In this document: positions 23,985 through 32,094 of the stretch, piece after piece
Position numbering within the stretch: the stretch's first letter is position 1
Layout: each line of letters starts with the position of its first letter
DNA from: JAJYTL01 sp046705265
GTDB lineage: Bacteria > Pseudomonadota > Alphaproteobacteria > Ferrovibrionales > Ferrovibrionaceae
DNA length: 64,000 nt
Reading direction: 5' to 3'
NCBI GenBank assembly: GCA_046705265.1
Contig: JBJKQL010000156.1
Span: 1-64,000 of the forward strand
Made by a program: the position numbers and the translations under genes
Notes under the pieces: generated by a model
Databases searched by the model: none
Seen by the model: only the letters and a program-made list of their open reading frames with translations
Told to the model about the DNA's origin: nothing

Positions 23985-24587
23985 ATGGCCAGGATCCTTG
24001 TCCTTTATTATTCTACTTATGGCCATGTAGAGAAGATGGCCGAGGCGGTCGCCGAGGGCGCGCGCTCAGTCGCCGCCAGCGAGGTCACAATCAAGCGTGT
24101 TCCCGAACTGATGCCGCCCGAGGTGGCAAAGGCCTCTGGTGCCAAGCTCGATCAGGCGCCGCCGATTGCCTCGCCAAACGAGCTCGGTGACTTTGACGCC
24201 ATCATTTTTGGCACGCCGACCCGCTTCGGCAACATGGCGTCGCAGATGCGTAATTTTCTCGACCAAACCGGCGGGCTCTGGATGAAAGGGGCGTTGGTCG
24301 GCAAGATCGGCAGCGTCTTCGCCTCGACCGGAACCCAGCATGGCGGCCAGGAGACAACTATTACTTCGTTTCACAACACTCTCCTGCACCAAGGCATGAT
24401 CATCGTCGGCGTGCCTTATTCCTGCGTCGGCCTGACCAAGATGGACGAGATTACCGGCGGTTCGCCCTATGGTGCGACGACATTGGCCGGCGCCGATGGC
24501 AAACGCGCGCCGAGCCAGAACGAACTCGAGATCGCCCGGTTTCAGGGGGCCCACGTGGCTGGCATCGCGAAAAAACTCTTCGGTTAG
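23985..24587 (+). CDS. wrbA: NAD(P)H:quinone oxidoreductase, WrbA type
   Basis: A 200-residue flavodoxin-fold protein. FMN-binding segments are LYYSTYGHVEKMAEAVAEGA, GTPTRFGNMASQMRNFLDQT and FASTGTQHGGQETT. WrbA reduces quinones by two electrons with NADH or NADPH and protects against redox cycling. Length and motifs match the family. The start has a GAGGAGAAG ribosome binding site. The neighbours are a LysR regulator and a pirin, both often linked with redox or quercetin-like stress, though no target can be proven here. Confidence 0.93.
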   Translation: MARILVLYYSTYGHVEKMAEAVAEGARSVAASEVTIKRVPELMPPEVAKASGAKLDQAPPIASPNELGDFDAIIFGTPTRFGNMASQMRNFLDQTGGLWMKGALVGKIGSVFASTGTQHGGQETTITSFHNTLLHQGMIIVGVPYSCVGLTKMDEITGGSPYGATTLAGADGKRAPSQNELEIARFQGAHVAGIAKKLFG

Positions 24588-24656
24588 GCCCCTGCGACCG
24601 CAGCCTCCGTCAGCACCCGCCGCGACTGGTTGGTTGCCGATGAAGAATGCGTAGGA

Positions 24657-25673
24657 CTATCCGCTGGTTCTGACGCCGGTGTTCTTTGCATTCGGTACCG
24701 GCACGTGGGGCTTTTGCGTCGCTGGTAGGGTGGTTGCGGCGCTACGCTTCAGCTCTCCCGAGGGGCGTGTCGTGATGTCGGCCAAGTGCTCCATCATCCA
24801 TTGTGCCGCCGGTCCGATCGGGCGATCCGACCGGCACGCTACAGAGGTCGGGACTTTTGGCACTTGCGCGGTTCTGGCCCATTCGGTCGTTGCGAGCCGC
24901 ACGAGATGGCCTTGGCAGAGATCCTCCGCAACCATGTGAAGCGGCATGCTGCCCCATCCCAGTCCGGCGCGCAGCATGGCGTGCTTGGCGCCGAGGTCGC
25001 CAAGTCGCCAGGTTTCGGTGGCATAAACTCCGTGATCGCGATGACCCGTCAAGCCGGAACGGTCGGTGAGGACAAGCTGCAGATGATCGCGCAGCGCGTC
25101 AGGCGTTAGCGGTCCGGGAAGCTGCGCGAGCGGGTGATCCGGCGCCGCGACTACGGCCAGTTCGACATCAAGAAGAGGCACTCGACGTAACCCAAGTCCG
25201 TCGCCGGCAAAAGAGATGATAATCCCTATGGTGCAGGTTCCATCCAAGATTAGGCGCACCGCCGAACCCATGCTCTCGACATGGATGCGCGGCTGGATCG
25301 ACGGGTACCGTGCCCGAAAGGTTTTCAGCAGCGCGAGAAAAGGCGGCATTGGGAACATCGTGTCGAGCACGAAACTGAGTTCCGGCTCGAGTCCGCCTGC
25401 AACACCGCGGGCCTGGAGGCGGAAGGTCTGAATGTCCTCGGCGATGCGGCGGGCCCGCGGCATCAAGACCCGGCCAGCCTCGGTCAGTGCCGGGCGATAG
25501 CTGGAACGGTCAAAAAGAGCCGTGCCAACCTGCTGCTCAAGTTTTCGTACCGTGTAGGTGACCACCGATTGCGCTCGGTTCAAGTGCCGCGCCGCCGCGG
25601 AAAAGCTTCCTTGATCCACCACTGCGAGAAAGACCTGGATCTGATCGATCGAAAGCCCGTCCATCAAAACCAT
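24657..25673 (-). CDS. LysR family transcriptional regulator
   Basis: 338 residues. The N-terminal winged helix-turn-helix (residues about 5-65) reads IDQIQVFLAVVDQGSFSAAA with RAQSVVTYTVRKLEQQVGTALF. The rest is the periplasmic-binding-protein-like sensor domain, followed by a Pro/Thr-rich tail of about 40 residues not typical of the family. LysR regulators often control the divergent neighbour. Here that is the pirin gene, whose start is 142 bases away, so autoregulation and control of pirin are plausible. The inducer is unknown. Met1 and Met4 are both possible starts. Confidence 0.88.
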   Translation of the reverse strand: MVLMDGLSIDQIQVFLAVVDQGSFSAAARHLNRAQSVVTYTVRKLEQQVGTALFDRSSYRPALTEAGRVLMPRARRIAEDIQTFRLQARGVAGGLEPELSFVLDTMFPMPPFLALLKTFRARYPSIQPRIHVESMGSAVRLILDGTCTIGIIISFAGDGLGLRRVPLLDVELAVVAAPDHPLAQLPGPLTPDALRDHLQLVLTDRSGLTGHRDHGVYATETWRLGDLGAKHAMLRAGLGWGSMPLHMVAEDLCQGHLVRLATTEWARTAQVPKVPTSVACRSDRPIGPAAQWMMEHLADITTRPSGELKRSAATTLPATQKPHVPVPNAKNTGVRTSG

Positions 25674-25814
25674 CTATGTTTTGGATAGAGAGTCGCCATG
25701 GTCTCATAGTTTTATCGAAAAGGAGAGTCCCTAAATTAAGCTCAGATTCGTTAGCCGCGACGCTCGGCTCGGGGTAAGAGATTCGTGCAGCTGTCAGCGA
25801 TGGAAACGTAAGCT

Positions 25815-26729
25815 ATGATGGAGCAGATCATGACGGGATCCCTGAAATCGACCGCAATGTCAGCGCTGAAGGGAGGGGTAGCGCCCTTGGCGGTTCGTCC
25901 AGTGCAGCAGGTAGTCCGAGGCAGGCCTACCAGTGACGGCGCAGGAGTGCGGCTCACGCGCGTCATCGGGACGTCGAGTCTTCCCGATCTCGATCCCTTT
26001 TTGATGCTGGATGAATTCCGTTCAAACGAGGCCACCGACTACATTGCGGGCTTTCCAGAGCACCCGCATCGGGGTTTCGAGACCGTCACCTATATGCTGG
26101 CCGGGCGCATGCGCCATCGCGACAACCAAGGCAATTCAGGACTGCTTGCGGCAGGCAGCGCGCAATGGATGACGGCCGGGCGCGGCATCCTGCACTCAGA
26201 GATGCCGGAGCAGGAAAATGGTCTCATGTGGGGTTTTCAACTCTGGGTCAATTTACCCGCAAAGGACAAGATGACCGCGCCCCGCTATCAGGACATTGCG
26301 CCTGCGGCCATTCCTGTCGTCACGTACCCGAATGGTACCTTGATCAAGGTAATTGCCGGCTGGGTCGGCGACATCGAAGGAGCCGTGAGGGGGATTGCCA
26401 CCGATCCTATCTATCTCGATGTGAAGCTGCCGGCAGGCGCGGCTTTCGGCCATATCGTGCCGGCGGGTCATACGGTCTTCGTCTATGTCTACGAGGGGAC
26501 CGCGGCGGTTGGTGGTGAAAATGCTACCGCTGTCGAAGGCGGACAGCTTGCGGTGCTCGGTCTAGGAGAGGCCATTGCCGTCGCGGCGGCCGCCGACAAG
26601 GCGGCCGGGCTTCTCCTCGTCGCCGGCCGGCCGCTCGGCGAGCCGATCGCAAAATACGGCCCCTTTGTCATGAACACGGCAGAAGAGATCCATCAGGCGA
26701 TCGCCGACTTTCAAGCCGGGCGTTTTTGA
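25815..26729 (+). CDS. Pirin family protein
   Basis: A 304-residue bicupin. The N-terminal cupin carries the metal site: FPEHPHRGFETVTYMLAGRM gives two His, and GRGILHSEMPE gives a third His and a Glu. The C-terminal cupin is conserved in pattern (FGHIVPAGHTVFVYVYEG) and closes with GEPIAKYGPFVMNT. Pirins bind iron or other metals; some are quercetinases and others bind transcription factors, and the role here is not determined. The start is uncertain among 25815, 25830 and 25857. It is divergent from the LysR regulator and convergent with the SMP-30 gene six bases away. Confidence 0.9.
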   Translation: MMEQIMTGSLKSTAMSALKGGVAPLAVRPVQQVVRGRPTSDGAGVRLTRVIGTSSLPDLDPFLMLDEFRSNEATDYIAGFPEHPHRGFETVTYMLAGRMRHRDNQGNSGLLAAGSAQWMTAGRGILHSEMPEQENGLMWGFQLWVNLPAKDKMTAPRYQDIAPAAIPVVTYPNGTLIKVIAGWVGDIEGAVRGIATDPIYLDVKLPAGAAFGHIVPAGHTVFVYVYEGTAAVGGENATAVEGGQLAVLGLGEAIAVAAAADKAAGLLLVAGRPLGEPIAKYGPFVMNTAEEIHQAIADFQAGRF

Positions 26730-26735
26730 GGAGCC

Positions 26736-27674
26736 TCAGCCGCCCGCGACGCCTTGGGTATTGACGTAAAGCGAATAGAGGCCATGGCTCGCGGCCATGA
26801 ACAGCCGGTTCCGCAGGCGTCCGCCGAAGCAGACATTGGCACAACGTTCCGGCAGGTGAATATGTCCGATGGGCTTGCCTGCGGCGCTGAACACGCGGAC
26901 GCCGTCGGTTTCCGGGGTCATGCCCCAGCCGGCCCAGATATTGCCATCGACGTCGCAACGCATGCCGTCCGGCGTGTCGCTCAGGCTACCGTTGATCAGG
27001 ATGCGCCGGTTCGTAATCCGGATGCCGTCAGCGGTCACATCGTAAGCGAGGATGCGCCGTGGTTCCGAGCGTGACTCTACGACATAGAGGATCTTTTCGT
27101 CGGGCGAGAAACAGAGGCCGTTCGGCGCGGTGATATCGTCGGCGACGATGGTTGCCTTTCCCGTATGGGCATCGAGACGGTAGACGTTGGTGGATAGCTC
27201 GGACGTCGCGACATGGCCTTCGTAATGGCCGAGAATGCCGAACGCCGGGTCGGTGAACCATATCGAATCGTCCGACTTCACCACGACGTCGTTCGGCGAG
27301 TTAAGCCGCTTGCCCTCGAAGCTGTCCATCAACACCGTAATGGCGCCGTCGTATTCGGTGCGGCTGATGCGCCGCGTGTCATGCTCGCAAGTCACGAGCC
27401 GGCCTTGGCGGTCGCGGGTTTGACCGTTGGCGTTGTGCGAGGGTTTGCGAAAGATGCTGGTCGCGCCGGTTTCCTCCTCCCATTTCAGGATGCGGTTGTT
27501 CGGGATGTCGCTCCACAGAAGATAGCGTCCGTCGCCGAAATAGACCGGACCTTCGGACCAGCGGCAGCCGCTTGCCAGCTGCTCGACGGAAGCCAACGGC
27601 AATCGGTACTTGTTGAACGCGGGGTCGAGCACTTTGACGTTCGGATCGGGATAACGCTGGCTGGGCTCCCACAT
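26736..27674 (-). CDS. SMP-30/gluconolactonase family protein
   Basis: A 312-residue six-bladed beta-propeller. Metal-binding and catalytic segments of the family are visible: WSEGPVYFGDGRYLLWSDIP with the first metal Glu, NSPNDVVVKSDDSIWFTDP with Asn and Asp, and a third at APNGLCFSPDEKILYVVES. DGMRCDVDGNIWAGW is also typical. The enzyme would hydrolyse a sugar lactone. It is followed upstream on the same strand by an RraA-like gene 29 bases away, so the two are probably co-transcribed for a sugar-acid or aromatic pathway. The substrate is unknown. Confidence 0.87.
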   Translation of the reverse strand: MWEPSQRYPDPNVKVLDPAFNKYRLPLASVEQLASGCRWSEGPVYFGDGRYLLWSDIPNNRILKWEEETGATSIFRKPSHNANGQTRDRQGRLVTCEHDTRRISRTEYDGAITVLMDSFEGKRLNSPNDVVVKSDDSIWFTDPAFGILGHYEGHVATSELSTNVYRLDAHTGKATIVADDITAPNGLCFSPDEKILYVVESRSEPRRILAYDVTADGIRITNRRILINGSLSDTPDGMRCDVDGNIWAGWGMTPETDGVRVFSAAGKPIGHIHLPERCANVCFGGRLRNRLFMAASHGLYSLYVNTQGVAGG

Positions 27675-27703
27675 GGTGTATGTCCTTAATCTTGTTCATG
27701 TCG

Positions 27704-28399
27704 CTAATGGATTTCGCCAGCACGCCGGATCGCTTCGCGAAGCTTCTGCAGCGTGAAGCCGGAACCGCGGCAGATATCGAGAATGACTTCTTCCCGTCGC
27801 GCGACGAGATCGATCGCCGCCGGCAATTTGCGCACCGCATCGGCTGGGATCATCACCGCGCCGTGAGAATCGGCGTGGATGATGTCATCGTGTGCAACCT
27901 GCATGCCGGAGACATTGACGGGCCGGCCGAAATCGACTAGGTGGACATGGGCGTGGCTCGGTCCGATGCGGCCACCGAGGATCTGGAAGCCGGGAGCCAA
28001 GGCCCCGCAATCGCGAAACGAGCCATTGGTGACGCAACCTTCGGCGCCGAGGGTCTTGTGCACCGCGCTCTGAACCTCTCCCCAAAAGGCGCCGTAGCCA
28101 GGCCGGTCGTCGATATCCTGCAATACCACGACGGTGGGAAGATCGGCCGCGGCGACATAGTCATACCATTCGAGGCGCTCAGCGACCGGCCCGCGCGGCG
28201 GTTCCTTGGCGCGGATGGTGCCGACGCGGGCTAGGCCGACGATCGGCCTGAGCGTGCGATCAGCCACCACCACGGGCTCGACCGTAAAGCCGATGGCGCG
28301 GCGCTCCGGCACCACGACTTCGAGGCCGTTGCAGATGGTCGGGGTATCCCATTCTTTAAGCCGCTCGAGATCGGCACGGACAAAAGGCCTTTCCACCAT
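27704..28399 (-). CDS. RraA family protein (aldolase-like)
   Basis: A 231-residue protein of the RraA/HMG-aldolase fold. Family segments are DTPTICNGLE near the N-terminus, then GAFWGEVQS with LGAEGCVTNGSFRDCGAL, which holds the conserved Gly-x3-Asp-Gly-x-Arg-Asp-like site (here NGSFRD). The C-terminal DDIIHADSHGAVMIP is also diagnostic. Related enzymes cleave 4-hydroxy-4-methyl-2-oxoglutarate or other oxo acids with a divalent metal; true RraA inhibitors of RNase E are shorter (about 160 residues). The genomic neighbour is a lactonase, which favours a catabolic aldolase. Confidence 0.85.
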   Translation of the reverse strand: MVERPFVRADLERLKEWDTPTICNGLEVVVPERRAIGFTVEPVVVADRTLRPIVGLARVGTIRAKEPPRGPVAERLEWYDYVAAADLPTVVVLQDIDDRPGYGAFWGEVQSAVHKTLGAEGCVTNGSFRDCGALAPGFQILGGRIGPSHAHVHLVDFGRPVNVSGMQVAHDDIIHADSHGAVMIPADAVRKLPAAIDLVARREEVILDICRGSGFTLQKLREAIRRAGEIH

Positions 28400-28570
28400 G
28401 GCATCCTCCTTATCGAAGCCGACGCGAGTGTAACGGCTTCCAGCATGATTTCGGAGCCGGGAATTTTTCCAAGCCTAGATGACCGGTGCGGCGTGACTAG
28501 AAACGCGCGCCTCTGGCCGTGCTCCCAACCGCCTGCTAGCTTGGTGCATTCGCCTTATGCAGGAGTGATC

Positions 28571-28963
28571 ATGGATCGTACGGTCATCGAGGTGCCGGTT
28601 ATCTCGGACGCAATCCACAAGCTCGGTGTGCCTCTGTCGCCGGTGATCAAGGCCAACGGCTTCGTTTTCGTCTCCGGCCTGCCCCCAATCGACCTGAAGA
28701 CGGGCACCCTCATCAAAGGCGACGTCGCAACGCAAACCGAGGCTTCGCTCAAGGCGGTGAAACACGCCCTGGAAAGCGCCGGCTCGTCACTTGAGAAGGT
28801 ATGCAAGGTCACCGTCTATGTTTCGAACGCGGCAAGCTTCGCCACGGTAAACACGGTCTATGCGCGCTATTTCGCGGTCGCGCCGCCGGCCCGTACCTTC
28901 ATCGCCGTGGGCTCCTGGCCCTTGGAGTTTGATGTCGAGATCGAGTGCGTGGCCTTGGCGTGA
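28571..28963 (+). CDS. RidA family protein
   Basis: A 130-residue protein of the RidA/YjgF/UK114 family, trimeric enamine/imine deaminases that remove reactive 2-aminoacrylate or similar intermediates. Diagnostic parts are FVFVSGLPPIDLKTG, the central ASLKAVKHALESAGSSLEKV and KVTVYVSN, and a C-terminal PPARTFIAVGSWPLEFDVEIE that includes the catalytic-site Arg. The start at 28571 has AGGAG just upstream. It is divergent from the RraA-like gene, which supports a shared catabolic setting. Confidence 0.92.
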   Translation: MDRTVIEVPVISDAIHKLGVPLSPVIKANGFVFVSGLPPIDLKTGTLIKGDVATQTEASLKAVKHALESAGSSLEKVCKVTVYVSNAASFATVNTVYARYFAVAPPARTFIAVGSWPLEFDVEIECVALA

Positions 28964-29210
28964 CGCCAGAGCAAGATGCGGCCAGACCATTTTTCCGCCT
29001 GGTCAGGTAAAGTTTCGGGCGCCGTAGAGGATTGGGGAGTTTTCTATCAGCGATAGACAAGGGAACCCGCCCTAGACGCTGCCGCAGACCGATGCCCGGC
29101 CTGTCCCCGATATTGTCTCGCTCCGGGAGGGCTTTTTCGTATTCGGTTGGAGATTAGCCCGGGTCTGTCTGCAAAAGATCTATCTAACCAATTGAGTAAC
29201 AAGAAAAAAG

Positions 29211-29303
29211 TGGCGGAGGGAGAGGGATTCGAACCCTCGATACGGGTTTACCCCGTATAACGGTTTAGCAAACCGCCGCCTTCAGCCACTCGGCCACCCC
29301 TCC
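29211..29303 (-). tRNA. tRNA-Ser(GCU)
   Basis: On the minus strand the 93-base gene starts with GGAGGGGTGGCCGAGTGG and ends with CCTCCGCCA, so CCA is encoded. The acceptor stem pairs GGAGGGG with TCCCTCC. The anticodon stem-loop is GCGGT-TTGCTAA-ACCGT with anticodon GCT, reading AGC and AGU codons. A long variable arm (about 14-20 bases, with TACGGG and CCCGTA pairing) and the T-loop GGTTCGAATCC are as in a class II serine tRNA. Flanking sequence is intergenic. Confidence 0.97.
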
Positions 29304-29475
29304 GCGAGATGAGCGGTCGTCATCACGGCGTTTGCTGGCTTCTTCTAAGGTGACTAGCAGGCCGCTGTCAACGGAGCCGCAAGCGGCCGCGGCGGAGCCC
29401 CGATAAAGCACCGTGCCCGGTTTCCCGTGGCTCGGCTGCTGCGAGGAACTCCGCCTTAAGGGCGAAAGGCGGGCC

Positions 29476-29826
29476 TCAATGGCATTTTCCCCAGAGTTCC
29501 CGGGCCAGGCGTTGGGCGGCCGCGATCTCGGCCGGCGTCATGTCCTGGGCGATTTCCGTCCTCATTTCGCGTGCCCGGCCATTTCCGCCAAGAGCCGCGA
29601 GATTGAAGAATGTGTGCGCCTTGATCAGATCTTGCGGTACGCCCTGACCGGTGGAATAGCAAAGGCCGCGCTCGAAAAGTTTGTCCGGCGTCGTCAGGAA
29701 ATGGTCTTCGCCAGTGGCGTGCAGCGGCACAGGGCTGCTCCGGCGCGGCTTGGCGGCGGACCGTGATCGCAAAACGGCGGTTACTGGGATGCGCTTTGCT
29801 TGGGTACTTTCTGTACTCCCACGCAT
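29476..29826 (-). CDS. Small Sel1-like repeat protein
   Basis: A 116-residue protein. The C-terminal half carries a Sel1/TPR-like helical pair: FERGLCYSTGQGVPQDLIKA followed by HTFFNLAALGGNGRA, then an amphipathic helix ending in RLARELWGKCH. The N-terminal half is basic and low in complexity (RSRSAAKPRRSS). Sel1 proteins act as protein-protein scaffolds. The start at 29826 follows GGGGGA by seven bases; an earlier TTG and ATG lie in frame. No partner is suggested by the neighbourhood. Confidence 0.7.
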   Translation of the reverse strand: MRGSTESTQAKRIPVTAVLRSRSAAKPRRSSPVPLHATGEDHFLTTPDKLFERGLCYSTGQGVPQDLIKAHTFFNLAALGGNGRAREMRTEIAQDMTPAEIAAAQRLARELWGKCH

Positions 29827-30089
29827 GGACAAATCCCCCATATCCAATCAAGTCTTCCAGTTGGACCTAGGGCGGGCCGGTACATCCGGCCGCCCCCCTG
29901 ATGATCGATCGTGAAACCCGATTGGTTAATAAACCGTGGAGCAGAGCGCCGGCGCGCTCCGCTAGTGGCGGCCGATAGTTGTCGTTGGCTGGCCTCGGCC
30001 GCGGTGCCGGCCTTGCGTCAGGCGCGAGATTCTTTTCTACGCGGTTTCGTCAGTCCTCGTTGCGGGGAATCAGCGATGTCAAGCGACGG

Positions 30090-31712
30090 TCATGCAGCCG
30101 GGGTCGGGCCGAGGAGTTCGGGTTCCGGAGCAAGGATCGTGGCGCGCGCCTCTTCGGGGTCTGGAGTACCGCTCGCCACCGCCAGCACCATGATCAGAAT
30201 GCTGAACGCCGCCACAACGACGAGATCGAAGGGGTAGTGAATGACGTTACTGCCGCCGACCAGATCCTTGGGGCCAAGATAATCGAGCACCCACATGCCG
30301 AGGAAATATGGGATCAGCCACCAGGCTCCGCGCCATTCCAGATGTTGAAGCGTGCGCTTTGTCGCCAATTCATAGCCGAGATAGACGAGGAAGAAGATCG
30401 CGAGCATGCCGAACAGCCAGCTATCTGTCTTCAAGCCCGACCAATAAATAATCAAGTTCGAGATAATGAAGGAAGCGCCGGAAACCAGTTTCGGCCATGC
30501 TAAGGTGAACGGTCGTGGATGCTGGTCGATGGGGAGGTTCTTACGCAAGGTCAGAAGAACGACCGGTCCAATGCCATAGGAAAGAACGACCGCCGAGGAA
30601 ATATAAGTGACGATCTGCTGCCACGACGGGAAGGGGAGAAGAAAGACGAGACCGACGATGAATGTAATAACCAGGGCGAACACCGGCACGCCGCGCTCGG
30701 AGAGCGTCGACAGCCCTTCGCCCATCAATCCCTCCTTGCCGATCGCATAAAGCACGCGGGACGTGGTCGTTGCATAGATGATGCCGGTGCCGGCCGGCGA
30801 AACGACGGAATCGACGTACAGCACGAAAGCGAGCCAACCAAGCCCGAGCAGCGAGGCGAGACCGGCGAAAGGCCCAGCGATACCCTTGAACGTCAACGTA
30901 GCCCAACCTTGGGCCAAGTCATGCGGATTGACCGCGACCAGAAGCGCGATTTCGAGGGCGCAATAGAGGAGCAGGCCGATCAGCACCGAGCCAACCACTG
31001 CAATCGGCAGATTGCGGCGTGGATTGGCGGATTCGCCCGCGAGTTCGACGGCTTGGCGGAAGCCGAGATAACTGAAAATGATTCCAGAAGTGGAAACGGC
31101 GGAAAACACGCCTTTCGTGCCCATCGGGGCGAAACCGTGGCTGGTCAGGTTGCTGAAATGGCCGCCGACGGCAATCAACATGATAACGGTCAATAAGGGG
31201 ATCGCGAGCTTCCACCACAGGAGGACATTGTTGACTTGCAGCACCCAGCGGATGCCATAGAAGTTGATGACGACAAAGATCGCCAATATTACGCCGGCTT
31301 CAATGAAGCCCAGCACCGAGCCGGCGCCGCCCGCTGGAACGATTGCTGGAATGTAGTTGTGAGCATACTTCACTACGGCGAGAACTTCCGCCGGCGCCAC
31401 GGCAACATAGCCGAGGAATACCACCCAGCTCATGATGACGGCGATGAACGAGCCATGGCTGAGCTTCGGGAAAGCCACCACGGCGCCACCCCGCGGAAAA
31501 GCCGTCACCAACTCGGCAAAGACAAAGGAGAGAAGAAGAACCGCAATGCCGCCGATGACCCAGGCAATCACGGAGGCAGGCCCTGCCTTGGCGGCGGCAT
31601 GCAGGGGACCGAACAGCCAACCCGATCCGATGATGCCGCCAAGGCTCGCGAACAGGAGGCTGATAACGCCGGCCTCGCGGCGAAGTGTACGACCGCCCTG
31701 CTCTGTAACCAT
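30090..31712 (-). CDS. APC superfamily amino-acid permease
   Basis: 540 residues with about 12-14 hydrophobic segments. The N-terminus has the family helix-break SLGGIIGSGWLFGPLHAA, and further signatures include AELVTAFPRGG and FSYLGFRQAVELAGESANP, both typical of amino-acid/polyamine transporters. It would take up an amino acid or related amine by proton symport at the inner membrane. The start at 31712 follows GAGGGGG; a much longer open frame to 32288 is not supported by similarity. The C-terminus is rich in Ala, Glu and Pro. The substrate is unknown. Confidence 0.88.
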   Translation of the reverse strand: MVTEQGGRTLRREAGVISLLFASLGGIIGSGWLFGPLHAAAKAGPASVIAWVIGGIAVLLLSFVFAELVTAFPRGGAVVAFPKLSHGSFIAVIMSWVVFLGYVAVAPAEVLAVVKYAHNYIPAIVPAGGAGSVLGFIEAGVILAIFVVINFYGIRWVLQVNNVLLWWKLAIPLLTVIMLIAVGGHFSNLTSHGFAPMGTKGVFSAVSTSGIIFSYLGFRQAVELAGESANPRRNLPIAVVGSVLIGLLLYCALEIALLVAVNPHDLAQGWATLTFKGIAGPFAGLASLLGLGWLAFVLYVDSVVSPAGTGIIYATTTSRVLYAIGKEGLMGEGLSTLSERGVPVFALVITFIVGLVFLLPFPSWQQIVTYISSAVVLSYGIGPVVLLTLRKNLPIDQHPRPFTLAWPKLVSGASFIISNLIIYWSGLKTDSWLFGMLAIFFLVYLGYELATKRTLQHLEWRGAWWLIPYFLGMWVLDYLGPKDLVGGSNVIHYPFDLVVVAAFSILIMVLAVASGTPDPEEARATILAPEPELLGPTPAA

Positions 31713-32094
31713 AAACAATCCCCCTCTGTTCATGTTCAGGTCGGCGCAGCGAGAAAACGGTAAGCGATTGGAAAGTGTAAAGCAACTGCGGATAATCCAC
31801 CGCAAGACCTTGGACCAGACGGGACGCAAGGGCCATGTGGTGCGAAATTCGGTCACTTCTTCCGGCGGTACGTTAGAATGGGACTGTCTTCTCTCATCTA
31901 CCCGATTGTGGGGTGACAAGCTCCTGCGCAGAGGAGTGATCGTTGCCGCCGGAACAGGACGCGGATCCTTGGATGTTGGAAGGGCAAAGAAGGCGAATGG
32001 CAAGGTCGAGGGTTTGCTTGGGGGTGATGCTCGACAGCGGGAGTGCTTCGGTCGACTGTCGCGGCGGGAGCCTGTGATCCAAGAGGAGTAAGAA
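31713..32094. other. 382-base intergenic region between permease and thioredoxin/NHL genes
   Basis: This gap separates divergent genes and presumably holds both promoters. No open frame with plausible codon use, tRNA or clear hairpin was found. The only clear sites are the ribosome binding sites at its two ends: GAGGGGG for the permease and GAGGAGTAAG for the plus-strand gene. Confidence 0.5.

Noticed and set aside
28970..29200. Hairpins between ridA and tRNA-Ser as a small RNA (for example SRP RNA)
   Set aside because: The conserved SRP loop GGAAGCAGCC-type sequence is missing, and the stems (GACCA/TGGTC) are short.
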